From Luscinia megarhynchos (taxonomy: Eukaryota; Chordata; Aves; Passeriformes; Turdidae): a stretch of DNA of 64,000 nucleotides. The DNA lies in NCBI GenBank assembly GCA_034336665.1, contig CM067564.1, positions 44,638,951-44,702,950 of the forward strand. The letters are read 5' to 3'. The notes below the pieces were generated by a model that made no database searches, was not told where the DNA came from, and was given only the letters and a program-made list of their open reading frames with translations. Positions 36,656 through 48,029 of this stretch are shown piece by piece (the stretch's first letter is position 1; each line of letters begins with the position of its first letter). Made by a program: the position numbers and the translations under genes.

Positions 36656-38797
36656 CTGTTTTTGAGCTGCCTCATCTCTCAAGTCAGTGGTTGAGATGGG
36701 TCAGAATAACACCTGCCAATTCAACCCTACCAACACAGATAGGCATCAACACAGGGAGAAGAACTGTGGCTTTTTTCCCCCAAACATATGATCCTCTTGT
36801 TGCCATAACTGGAATCAGCTTGTTGGAGAGCCAGGCAAAGTGTCCCAAAATAAGCAATAAGTCACTCTGTGCATCTGATGGGTTTGTGTCAGGATTACAG
36901 AGGCAAAATCCAAGACAGTTACAAATCTGTGGAGTAATGGTGTGCTGATAAAAGGAAAGAGGGAGGAGGATCGCATTCCTCCCAGCCCAGCAGGCTGACA
37001 GTGCACAAGGAATAAGAACATTTAGTGCTCTGTACACCAAGTGCTCAGCCCAGCAAAGGGAGTGGGTCTTATCAGCTGGACAGGGACTTTGTGCCTCCCC
37101 AGCTCCTCTCTGAGCCAGGGCACATCTCTGGGGTGTCACCTCCTTCCCTGGTTTGCTTCTGCTTTGCATTTCTCAGCTAGGCACCTCCCCATCCCCAAAA
37201 ACCCCATTGGATGGGCTAAATTAACCCTATTTTGCTTTCCTAAAGCAATACTTTGGGGTTCACCCACAAGTGACAGGAGATTTAATTGTCTGTTTTCCTT
37301 CACCTCTTTTATTCTGCTACCACAATGTCCAAAAATCTATCTTGTCTTCTTTTTCCCCCCATCCACTTTTTTTTGAGCTTTGAGTACTGACAGATTCCTT
37401 TTTTCCAGTTGCCCAAACAAGGCTTAGAGGGGGTCAAAAATGTGCTTATTACAGGTTTTTCTCAAGGCTGGCAGGTCAAAATGGTCCAATCTAATAATGG
37501 AGAAACATCCTCCTCCAGACTGAGGGTCCTGCTGGAGGGTACCACAGGTCTGCCTGTGAACTGCCCAGAGAAACACTGCCAAATAAGAAAAAATCAAAAT
37601 TATAAATGAATTAATAAGTCATAGATATTGAAAAAACCACCTTTTTACTCATTTTCAAACAGAAATGTTGAAGTGCAAAATTGCAAACCTGGCTGTGATT
37701 TAAGCTGACCTTTCTTAGGAGCTTGCAGGGATAAGCAGAAAAAGCCACCTGATTTGAAATGTTTCATTTTAAGACAAATCCAAAGTGATGATTCAACCTG
37801 ATATGATTTTTTGCCTGCTTATCTATTTTTGTGGTGGGGAAAAAAAAAAGCAAAAAATAATTTTGTTTCAACCAACATCCATATTTTGATTTTTAACTGA
37901 CTATATTTTCTGAGAAGAGCTTCTGAGACCAAAAAAATCTCCCATATGAAGATGTACCACTTGTTCTCACTCTGTGAAGCAGCTGATAGCCACCAGATAC
38001 TTTCTCTGTTCTTATGGAGGTCACCTACATTTAGACAGATATTTCTGGAAAATATATATGAAAACAGGAGACTTAAATTCCCTGTATCAAGGGCAAAATC
38101 AAAAATCCCTCCTAAGTTCCTGGAACATCCCCCTGTGCTCAGTCTGCTGTAAATGACTCTCTTTGGACACACCTGCACCTTGAAAATGAAGATGAGCCTT
38201 GGACACAACTAAAGAGCCTGACTGAACAGCCAAAGAGAAGATTCCTTTTCTTTCAAATTTATTTCCCATCTGACTTTATTTATTTCTAACCAGCAATTTT
38301 CTTTTAGGTTAGGAGCCCTGAAGATGCACTGAGAATTGTGCAAGTGCTTAAAAGCTGTTTTCCATGTTTCTTCTGCATTCTGAGAGGAAAGTTGGACCAA
38401 TCCTCACATCCCAATTCAGCTGCAAAGGTGAAGTGATTTTCAGGCAATGCTTCAGAAAGAGAACCAGGTTCACCAAAATAAGTTTGTGCCTGGCTTGGTT
38501 ACCTCCACACACATTTTTAAGCAGTTGAGCCAGAGGTCTGGGATCAAAGTTAGGAATCTGTTTAAACTTTACTTTGGAAATCTGTCTGAAGAGTGGGAAT
38601 GTCATGGTGGTGTCACCAACCCATGTTCCCAATCCCTGAATGATATAAATCATGGTCAAGTCTCCCTTGGTGCCTTTTGAAAACAGAATATCTGAATGAA
38701 TACTTTAAAATGTTTACTCCTTGTGGAGGAAAAGCTTAGTCTGCAGCACTACAGGGGGAAGATACAATCAGATATTTGGGGAAAGATTATTACATGA
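36656..38797. other. Intergenic, no gene recognised
   Basis: I could identify no exon, repeat or RNA gene. Confidence 0.45.
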
Positions 38798-38862
38798 CCT
38801 TTAAGATCTACAAGATGATTTTTAGGGTCCTTTCCAACCCAAAACATTCTCTGGTTTTATGA
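38798..38862 (+). mobile_element. CR1 LINE 3' tip
   Basis: Contains 'atctacaagatgatttttag', 'ggtcctttccaacccaaaac' and 'attctctggttttatga'. Confidence 0.7.
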
Positions 38863-39352
38863 AAAGCTGGTGTCTGCTCTCTCTTTCACTCCCTAGACTG
38901 GTGCAGAGGAGAGGCACAGAGACACTGTGCTATTTGCCAGGAGGAAGCACAACACCAGTGACTATTTGCCTTACCCTTTTGCAAACAGAAATGTAGATTC
39001 CTGCTCTGGAGCTGATTCTGGGTCACATTTTGCACACAGTGCAGAGCCAGTCCCTGCCTGGTGCATTAGCACAGAGATAACAAGGTGGGACGTGCTTTGG
39101 GATGGTCACAGAGAAATCCCAAAGCCCCTGGGCTCAGTTTCTCCATCTGATGGCTCCCAGGCTGTTCCAGCAAACAGCCAGGTCGCTGCAGTGCTTGCCA
39201 GCAATGCTTGGCACAGGAATGTGGTGCTGATCACACCCTCTGAGCTTCCTGCAGCCACTGGCACAAAGTCAACCTCCCTGTGCCAGGGCAGCACAGCAGC
39301 TCCTTCAGGCTTGAATTTTTGCCCTCAGACCCTCTGTTTCCTTCCCTTGGAG

Positions 39353-39470
39353 CCATGGACTGATCTGGGTTGGAAGGGAAATCAAGGATCACATTCCAAG
39401 CCCCCTGCAATGGGCAGGGATACCCTGGCAGCTTTGCTGTGCTTCTCCAACCCCAGTTCAGCAAACTGGG
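39353..39470 (-). mobile_element. CR1 LINE 3' fragment, diverged
   Basis: The plus strand reads 'gatctgggttggaagggaaa', 'ccccctgcaatgggcaggga' and 'gctgtgcttctccaacccca'. It ends about 30 bp before the 14-bp minisatellite. Confidence 0.65.
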
Positions 39471-39500
39471 AAGGAGTCTGGTCACCTGAAGGGTAAATTG

Positions 39501-39595
39501 CAAATTTACCATTGCAAACTCACCACTGCAAATTTATCATTGCAAACTTAGCATTGCAAATTTACCATTGTAAATTTACCATTGCAGATTTACAG
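39501..39595. repeat. 14-bp minisatellite, about 6.8 copies
   Basis: The unit is CAAATTTACCATTG. Units start at 39,501, 39,515, 39,529, 39,543, 39,557, 39,571 and 39,585 (the last partial) with one to three substitutions each and no indels. A further partial unit (taaattg) may precede it. Confidence 0.93.
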
Positions 39596-40979
39596 AAAAA
39601 GGAGGGCTGGGGTGGGCCTTGTTCTACCACAGCAGCAGAGCTGATCTTACCGAGCTCCTCAGCTCCCCATCAACCAACAACACTCCTTGCAAGACTTCCC
39701 ACCATCACCTCTTGGCATAAAGAAATCTCTATGGATCCCCTCTGGGTGTTTCCCTCAACCACTAATAGTCTGGAATAATGGGAATGTGTGGAATACATTT
39801 TGCCTTGATTCCTCTGAATTCTGAAATTGCTTGGCTTTATTTGCCACGCTGCTGTGATTATTATTTCATCAGCCTACCCCAAAACTCCTCTTTTGACCCC
39901 CACCTTTCAGCCACATTGTGCAAAGCTCATTCTGGCCTTTGTGTCCTTGCTTCTGGATCTCTCAAGATGTTCTCCTTGCAAAAGAGTTTTGTACGAGTGG
40001 GTATCAATTGTTGCCTTCTCATGAAGTGCATTTTCTTCGATTTCTTGAATAGGAATTTGTGGAAGTGGAGACCCAGTCTCAGTGATCAGTGTGTGCCTTT
40101 AATTTTCACATACTCTTGTCCTAGGGAAGACAATTTTTCAATTTATTCCAAAAGAAAACTCCAGCGACTGCCTCTTAGTTTGAAACTTCTTTCAAGTAGC
40201 TCCACTGAAACAAAGGTTCCATTTAACAATGCATTTCCTTATGTTCTTTAGCTCTCAAGAGCATGGGAGCACATAATAAAAAATCCTGGCTAAACAGAAG
40301 TTTATTTTAAATGGAAATATCTATAGAAATTGTCAAGAAGGATGTTCCGTCAAACGTCAGCGCTCCTGCCAAAAATACATCTCAGCTGGCATTGTATGAT
40401 GGCCTCAAACCCATGGAAAACTCCTTGAGGATAAACAAAGCACTCCACTGCACTTCCAGGCTGCAGGACAGATGGTGACAGGAGTGATGGCTGAAGGAAA
40501 AAAATCTAAGGTACCGAGAACTCAAGATAATTGATGTGCTGGAACTCATTACAAGATAAAATATCTCAATTCTAGTGCTGTTTCAGAGTTATGCCTGGGC
40601 ACTGCCCCCTTTGCAGGTTCAGGAGGCTGCCTGCTGTAATATTTTGCATTGAATTCTGTATGCACAGCAAGATCTTTGGAGGATGAATGCTCAGGGAGGT
40701 GCCTGCAGTGATCTCTGCAGTCCCACTGCACAAATAGTGCTGCCTCAACTCTAACCTGGGCAATTCTTCCCAGCCAGGAATGTGGAATGTGCTACCCAAA
40801 CTCCTTGGTTTGTAATTCCCAAGGTTGGTTGGATGAGTTTTGACAGGTTTGGAATTTTGAGGGTGGTAGGTAGTTTTTTTTGCAAGCAGTTCAGAATCCA
40901 AAATGCAATGTTCTTTGAAAACCAAACATGGTGTCATGTAGGTGCTCAGGTGGACTGGAAGTAGCTGAAGGCAGCCTAG
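39596..40979. other. Intergenic, no gene recognised
   Basis: The 157-codon frame at 39,778-40,251 has no domain or splice context. Nothing else could be identified. Confidence 0.45.
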
Positions 40980-41308
40980 AAAAAAGGTGGAAAGGGACTT
41001 TTACAAAAGCCTGGAGCAGCAGGACAAGGGGAAATGGCTTCAAACTGAAAGAGAGTGGGTCCAGATTATAAATTAGTGGGTTCAGATTATAAATTAAGAA
41101 CAAAATCTTTACTGTGAGGGTGGTGAGACACTAGAACAGGCTGTCCAGAGAAAGTTTGGATGCCCCATCCCTGAAAGTGTCCAAGGCCAGGTTGGATGGG
41201 CTTGGAGCAGCCTGATCCAGTGGAAGGTGCCCCTGCCCATGGCAGGGAGTGGGACTGGATGATCTTTCCAGCTCAAGCTATTCTGTGACTTTGTGATTCT
41301 ATTAAAAT
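40980..41308 (+). mobile_element. CR1 LINE 3' fragment with a 21-bp internal duplication
   Basis: Sense copy with 'gggacttttacaaaagcctg', 'gggaaatggcttcaaactga', 'gtgtccaaggccaggttgga' and a tail 'ctgtgactttgtgattctat'. A 21-bp unit is present twice in direct tandem at 41,054-41,074 and 41,075-41,095, with one mismatch. Confidence 0.9.
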
Positions 41309-41939
41309 AACTGTCCAGTGCAAGTGCACAGTTACGTAGATACACGTGGCAAAACATGGAACTTTTGCCCCCATGACTGGAATTTTCTTTCTGTGAATAA
41401 ATAGACATCACATCAACAACAGGCGTCACACCCCCATTGCACCAAACACACTGAGTGAGTTTTGAAGCTCATAGCAGCTCTGATCTAATCAGGAGTGGCC
41501 AGCTTCCTGACCCAACAGCCTTTTGGTTTAGGATCCACAATGACAAAACTGTAACTGTGAGGAGTTAACTTTCCTCAGCAGGAGGATTTGAAAATTAACC
41601 TTATTTGCCATAGTCCATCTCCATCACTCAAGATGACTTTCAGTGCCACAAATACTCTGGGAATATCAAGATTTCCTTGTCTGGTGTCCATTAATTTGAG
41701 TGATGATTCTAATTTAAGCCTAGAGAGAGAGTCCTCAGTGGCAGTGAGTTACCCAACCACAAGGAGATGATTTAAGAGCAGATGCAACGATCTGGTTCTC
41801 AGAAGTTTCCTCTCTGTCTGCCTGGCTGGTGGGTTCAAGACATCCTACAGGATGCCAGTAGATAAGTGCTTCCTGTGACTGGAATCAAAATATGCCCTAA
41901 AATTCTGCCTGTGACACAAAATACGTTTGGGGTCATGTC
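41309..41939. other. Intergenic, no gene recognised
   Basis: Nothing could be identified. Confidence 0.45.
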
Positions 41940-42181
41940 TTTAAACTGGCAGAGGACAGGTTTTGATTGGATATTAAGAAGAAATTCTTCCCTGTGAGGG
42001 CCCTGGCACAGGTTGCTTGGAGAAGCTGTGGCTGCCCCTGGATCCCTGGAAGTGCCCAAGGTCAGGTTGGACAGGGCTTGGAGCAGCCTGGGACAGTGGA
42101 AGGTGTCCCTGCCCATGGCAGAGGGTTGGAATTGACTGGTGTTTAGGCTCCCTTCTAACCCAAACCTTTCTGTGATTCCAT
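41940..42181 (+). mobile_element. CR1 LINE 3' fragment
   Basis: Sense copy from 'gattggatattaagaagaaa' through 'ggagcagcctgggacagtgg' to the tail 'cctttctgtgattcca'. Confidence 0.9.
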
Positions 42182-42267
42182 CCTTTTGAGTTGGTGTTTA
42201 ACCTCCCATGGCAGCCCACCAAGACTGGGGGCTCAGCTGAGCTCTGACACCAGCTGAGATGCTCTAG

Positions 42268-42400
42268 GATGTCTCAGAATATCCTGAAGTGGAAGGGATC
42301 CCCTAGGATCATCCAAGAGCAGCTCCTGGCCCTGCATAGGCCACCCCAGGACCCCCACCCTGTCCCTGAGAGTCTTCTCTGTGGGATTTATAAAGCCTAC
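42268..42400 (-). mobile_element. CR1 LINE 3' fragment, second subfamily
   Basis: The plus strand reads 'ctcagaatatcctgaagtgg', 'gatcatccaagagcagctcc' and 'ggccctgcataggccacccc'. It lies about 90 bp from the sense CR1 copy ending at 42,181 and in the opposite orientation. Confidence 0.75.
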
Positions 42401-45400
42401 AGATGTATCACACACCTCACAGAGACAACACAGATGGCCCAATAAACCCATGGCCAGCTGAATCCCACCCACTGTGCATGGCATGGACAGGAGACCAAAG
42501 CAAAGCCCAGCCTGAGGAACAAATGACATGGAAGGTGGAAGATACCTGCACTCAGTGAGAGCTTCTTCACTAAGGGGAGCAGAGACAGGTCAGGAATACC
42601 AGACATTATACAGGATTAGTTTGCATAGCCAGAGACAGTTCCCAGAACAAAACTGGTCTGGATCTCATCACTCCGTGGGGGGCTGGTCCAAAGCAGTGGC
42701 TGGTGGCACAACCAGCTGTGTGCTGCCCCTGTTCCCATCCCTCAAACCCATCTCCTGCTCCACAGAGGCAGCCCCTAGGCTCGGGGGCTGCAAACCCACC
42801 TGTGGTGCTGTGCTGTGTTTGTTAGGCACCCTAGCAGCGGTGGAAACTAAATATAAACTGGCTCTGGCTCCCAGATTTCATTATCGAGCTCAGAAGAGGA
42901 AACACCTGGAGGGAAGGAGGAGGGGCTGAGCACAGCCAGCTCTGGAGCTCGCAGGGAATACCCGCCCAGAGGCACCAGCACAAACGGGAATGTTCCCTCC
43001 TGACAAATAACAGATACTGTTTTCCATCCAGCAGCACGTCCTTTTGGAGTCCCTGTCCAGCCCTGGGCTGTGATTGCTGCACCAGGCTCCTTACAGAGCT
43101 CTGCAGATCCATCACTTATCCAGGCATTGGGGAGGATGAGCAAAAAAACGTCCAGTGCACCTGCCAGGCCTTCATCTTCTGCTGGCCAGCATTTCCCTCG
43201 CAGGGCACAGCCGTGCCTTGCTCAGGCTGGATCCCCAGCCCACTGTCCCCACCACCACCTAACTCATGGCATTCCCTTTTCTCCCTTTTCTCCCTTTTCC
43301 CAGCCTCCAGCTCCATCCCTGACTCATCAAAGGACTCTGTGTTGTGCCTCTCTCTCCCACTGAGGTCGGCACCACAAATTATCCTTTCATTCCTGCTGTC
43401 ATCCCCTCGGCACAGCACTGAAGTCCCTGTCCCCCCTCTACTCTTTCCAAGTTCAAAGCTGAAAACAAGAATTATATTCTTTTTTTTTTTCCCCGTGAAA
43501 CACAGCCCACCTGCTCTGACTTTGGTCCCCATCCCTTTTTCTTTGGTGTGTTGCCTGTTCTTACAGGAAAACATCCACAATGGAAGGGATCAGAGGCGCT
43601 GGGGAGGATGGCACATCCATCCAGACAGCTGCTCCAGCTCCACCAGCCAGCAATAAAGATTTTGTTTTCCTCTCTCCCTTCACATGCTAATCACCCAGCA
43701 GTGATTAGAGCTGCAGCCTGACTCCAAGGGAAAGAAACAGAGGCGAGGGGCCGAGAGGAATTTTTTTTCAGCGCTGAGTAGAAAAGGGGGAGAAATTGGG
43801 GAAGGGGAAAAAAGTAAAAACAAAAGCAGCAAAATCAAGAAATGGGACTTGAAGAAGCTTCATTCCTTATGGTTGGTCACGTCTGTCCCTTTCAGCATTC
43901 AATCCCAAAGTGACCAGGCAAGGGGCCTATTAAGGATCCCTGTTCTGTTGTTGGTATTCCTCCCTCCCAGCCGAGGAGGTGGCGAGGGGGGGAAAGAGAG
44001 ATGGGAGCAGGTCTGGGGAGGGCGCTGGGAAATTCCTGGCATTTTTCTGCCTTTGTGTCTGGTGGCTGAACTGAAAGGGAGGGATGCTGGGCTGCATTAA
44101 GCCTCCTGCCCCCTCCAGCAGAGAAGGGATTGCGCTCCCAGAACTGAGAGCCTCTTTATCCCCTTCCTTAGAAGGCTTCCAAGAAAAAAAACCTACTAAT
44201 TCATTGGGGTTTTGAGGGAGAAATCACTCTAAAGGGAACTCTGGGTTCTCCCTGCCATCCCCTGGGTATCCCTGGCTCCTTTTGATCCCTGTAGGAAAGC
44301 AGATCTTCTCTGCACATCCCTTGGGGGCTCAATCCCTTCATTTTTATTTATTTTTTTTTAATGGGTTTCACTTCATAATTGCTGTTTGATGGGGCTCCCC
44401 TGTCTCTTCTTTTGACATGGTTCTACAGTGCTTCTTTGCACTGTCAGACTCCCAGCTGGTCACATTCCTCAGGGAATAACAGCCACCACCCTGGAGCTCA
44501 GCAAAGCCTGGTCTGAGCCACCACCAGGTCCCCACAAGGATAGAGGGGGATAAAGGGGGAATGGAGGAATGAATATTCCTAGAGAGCAGAACGAGAATTG
44601 CAGCAACAGGTGATCTGCCCAGGAACTCCAGCACGAGGGTGGTGGCTCAGAGCATCTTGTTCATCAGCCACCAATAGATTTGTCCTCCACGAAATTTTTC
44701 CAGCTTTTTTCATGCTGAGGCAGCAGGAGCCACACCTGAGCTCTTCCTGGCTTTTACTTGGCTGAGGGATGCTGCCCAGCTGCTGGAGTTAGGGGAAGGA
44801 GCAAATTCTCCTGTGGCCCAGGGGCTGCTCTCCTGCTCTGCTTTCTCTGCTGCAGACAATGTGGACCCAGTCTATTCTTACACAGGAGCCACTCAAGGCT
44901 TAGAATTGTTCCTGGTACTTTTTACCTTTCCCAGCATTATTGTGTCCTCCTGGGGTGGGGGGGTCAGCATTGTACCCACCACACAAGGGCTCAGAGCCCA
45001 GGTGATTCACTCCATGCCACTGTGGGGTTTTTTAAATAATATTCTTCTTGTACAATCTCTAAACTCCAATTTGGTCTTTTTGATTCTGCCTGAGTGCAGT
45101 GATGACGTTTCACCCTTTCCAGGGACCCAGGGATGACACTCTGGGTATGGCTAATTTGGGGTCTCTGTGTGCTCAGGCTGCTTTTCTTTTCCATGTGCAA
45201 TCTTTTTCACTTTTCAACACCAAAAGTAGGATGTCCCTTTTCCTGCTCACTTCCTGCAGACTAGGAAGAATATCCTTCAGCAGGTTTTCCTGGTGAGTTT
45301 TCAGTAGCATAAATCTCTGCTGGTTTCACTATTCACCCCCTTTGCCAGATCATCCTGAACAGTCTGAGCAGAACAGGACCAGCATCACGACTCCTCTGGG

Positions 45401-45721
45401 AAAATCAGCCACGCATTCCTGCCCTTTGTTCCCCAGCTTTAAACATCTAATTACACTGCAGCCTCTGAATAAGGACAGTAGGAGAGCCTCTCCAGGAATT
45501 GGATCAGTCCCATCTGATTGGATTCTGCCCATGTGCCAACTCACCCATGTTTTTGACAGGCTCCAGCAAAGGGGCCAGAAAGTCCCCAGTGGAAGTGGCC
45601 TCACTCCTGAATTTCAAACTGCTGCTTTTTGGTGGCTGCCAGGAAGAATTCCCACTAGAGGCTTTCCTGTAGTCCACAGCATCTCATGAGAAGATGAATG
45701 TCTCTAATAGTTCAAGCATTA
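42401..45721. other. Intergenic, no gene recognised
   Basis: Contains a small pyrimidine repeat (three units of tctcccttt, about 43,270-43,300). A slightly CpG-richer purine-rich patch lies near 43,740-44,030. No exon could be supported. Confidence 0.4.
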
Positions 45722-46085
45722 AGCCATAGAATCAGAGAATAGTTTGGGTTGGAAAGGACCTTAAAAAGTCCTCTGCAATGAGCAGGGACACCTTTCACAA
45801 GACCAGGGTCCTCCAAGCCTGACCTTGAATGTTTCCATGGTAGATGAGGCATCTATCACCTCTCTGGTACCTGTGCCAGTATTTTTTCACCCTTTCTGTA
45901 AAAAATTTCTTCCTTGGAGCTAATCTGAATTGACTCTTTTTTGTGTAAAACCATCACCCCTTGTCATATCAAAACAAGCTCTGCTATAAAGTCTTCCTCA
46001 TCTTTTTTAGTATTGAAAGGAACAACAAGGTATTTCCAGAGCCTTCTTTTCTCACTGAGTCCCCAGAGCTCTGCCTGGGTTGATT
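45722..46085 (-). mobile_element. CR1 LINE 3' fragment
   Basis: The plus strand opens 'agccatagaatcagagaata' and continues 'gtttgggttggaaaggacct', reaching the 'ccagagccttcttttctcac' block. Confidence 0.85.
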
Positions 46086-47649
46086 TTCCCTGGGGGAATC
46101 CTCTCACCTTACCCCACCCAGCCCTCCTGCAGGACACATCTCCAATCCTTCTCTCCCCCCTCCATCCCTCTGGCACCAGGAGGAGAAAATGTGCAGGATT
46201 TTACATCATGGGGAGCTATAAACTGTGCCCAGGTCCATTTCCTGGAAAGAATTACGGGGAGCTGACACACATCCACACATCATCTGATAGCTAAAAATAG
46301 GGAGTGTGCACCAGGAACCACCAAGCCCCACCTTGGTGTGCCCGTGGAGCACGGGTGGGATGTGCTTGCAGCTACACAATGGGAGATGGGGATGCTAAAT
46401 ATAGAGAGAGCTGTTCTTTGGCACAGGGAGGTGTGGTGGGACATGTGCTGTGCCAGGGGAGTGGCTTTTGGCCAGTAAATAAGAGATGACAACAGTCAGG
46501 GTGGAAGAATTTCATTTATTCCTGAATATGTGCTGTTTCGTGCTTCTGTGTCCTGCCAGGAGTGACCCCAGGGAAACAGGGAGCTCTTCACCACCTCCTG
46601 CTCCTCTCCTGCCCTGCTCCTCTTTCTGCTTTGGATTCCTCTGTTTGCCAATCTCAGAACATGCACAAGCACCCTGCAGTGAGAATCTCTCTCATTCATT
46701 GGCAAATAAATGCTCATATCAAACCCACTGCACACTGGAGAGGAAACTCTCCATGACTAATAGACCAGAGGAGGTTTCAGGCTTCCATTTTGTTTCTCAC
46801 TGTTTCCTGTGATTATCCTGTGCTTTTTAATGAAGAATGAGCAGTCCAACCCCACCTGGTGCTGTAGGAGCCAGGGAAGCAGATGAGGCAAACTCGGTGA
46901 TGTCACATAAAAATAGGAAAAGAGTCCCAGCCTGGGCTGGTCACTGCAGTTTGGCTCTCTGGCTCTCACTCATCTGAGGCTCAGTCCTCAAATGGGAATC
47001 CACTCACTCAGTTTTGAGGGTGAGGTCAGACCTACCATATTTTTTTCTGTTACCTGTAGAAAATGGCCATAATATTTCCTGTTTTCCGTGTTTGTGCAGG
47101 ACTAAGTGTTGTTCTGTAATGCCATCACATGCATACACATGAAAGAGAAAACAGTTTGAAGAGAACAAACAGACTCTTTTTGGAGAAAATGAGTGGTTTT
47201 TGTAATTCAGTGTGTGAACTACAGTGTTAAAACATCAACCTGTTCTTTAATCCAGCATCTTGAAAAGCAACAATAAGATTGCACATCTGGGTTTGTCATC
47301 CACCCTGTGGATTCAGTAGCTCTGGAGGAGGTGAGGCTCTTCCTGCAGGGCAGATTCTCACGGGACAGCAGCTGTGTTCACAGTCTTTGTTTCAGAGAGG
47401 TTTTTCCACATTATGGAGCAAGAAGTTTGCATTGATAAAGATGAAGCCTTATACCTTAACTAACTATGTTCCTAAATCCTGAGTGGGAATTAATTTTGTT
47501 CTCAAGATCTTGGAGACAAAAGGGCTGGGAGTATTTTCCAAGGTTTCCTGGCTCTTCCCAGTGCTGCAGCTCCCTCATCACCCTGGTGACCCATCCTGCT
47601 CCTTCCACCCTGGCTGCTCCAGGGGATCATCAGCATGGCTGCTGCTCAT
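46086..47649. other. Intergenic, no gene recognised
   Basis: Nothing could be identified before the 95-bp tandem array. Confidence 0.45.
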
Positions 47650-48029
47650 GGATGGGCATTACCTCCTCCACTGGTCATCCCAGTGCTTGAGCCCACTGTC
47701 CAGAGGCTTATAAATACAGAAATATCACAGATTTCACATTTTCTGGATGGGCATCCCTTCCTCCACTGGTCATCCCAATGTTTGAGCCCACTGTCCAGAA
47801 GCTTATAAATACATAAATATCACAGATTTCACATTTTCTGGATGGGTAACCCTGCCTTCACTGGTCATCCCAGTGCTTGAGCCCACTGTCCAGAGGCTTA
47901 TAAATACAGAAATATTACAGATTTCACATTTTCTGGATGGGCATCCCTGCCTTCACTGGTCATCCCAATGCTTGAGCCCACTGTCCAGAGGCTTATAAAT
48001 ACAGAAATATCACAGATTTCACATTTTCC
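47650..48029. repeat. Tandem array, four copies of a 95-bp unit
   Basis: Units start at 47,650, 47,745, 47,840 and 47,935, each exactly 95 bp with only a handful of substitutions and no indels. Each unit begins GGATGGG and contains 'gagcccactgtccag', then CTTATAAATACA (a TATA-box-like TATAAATA), then 'cagatttcacattttc'. High identity implies recent expansion or ongoing homogenisation. It does not match CR1 or the LTRs seen elsewhere in the window. Confidence 0.97.

Noticed and set aside
43740..44030. Possible CpG-rich promoter patch
   Set aside because: Mostly purine-rich low complexity with few CpGs; no exon signature nearby.
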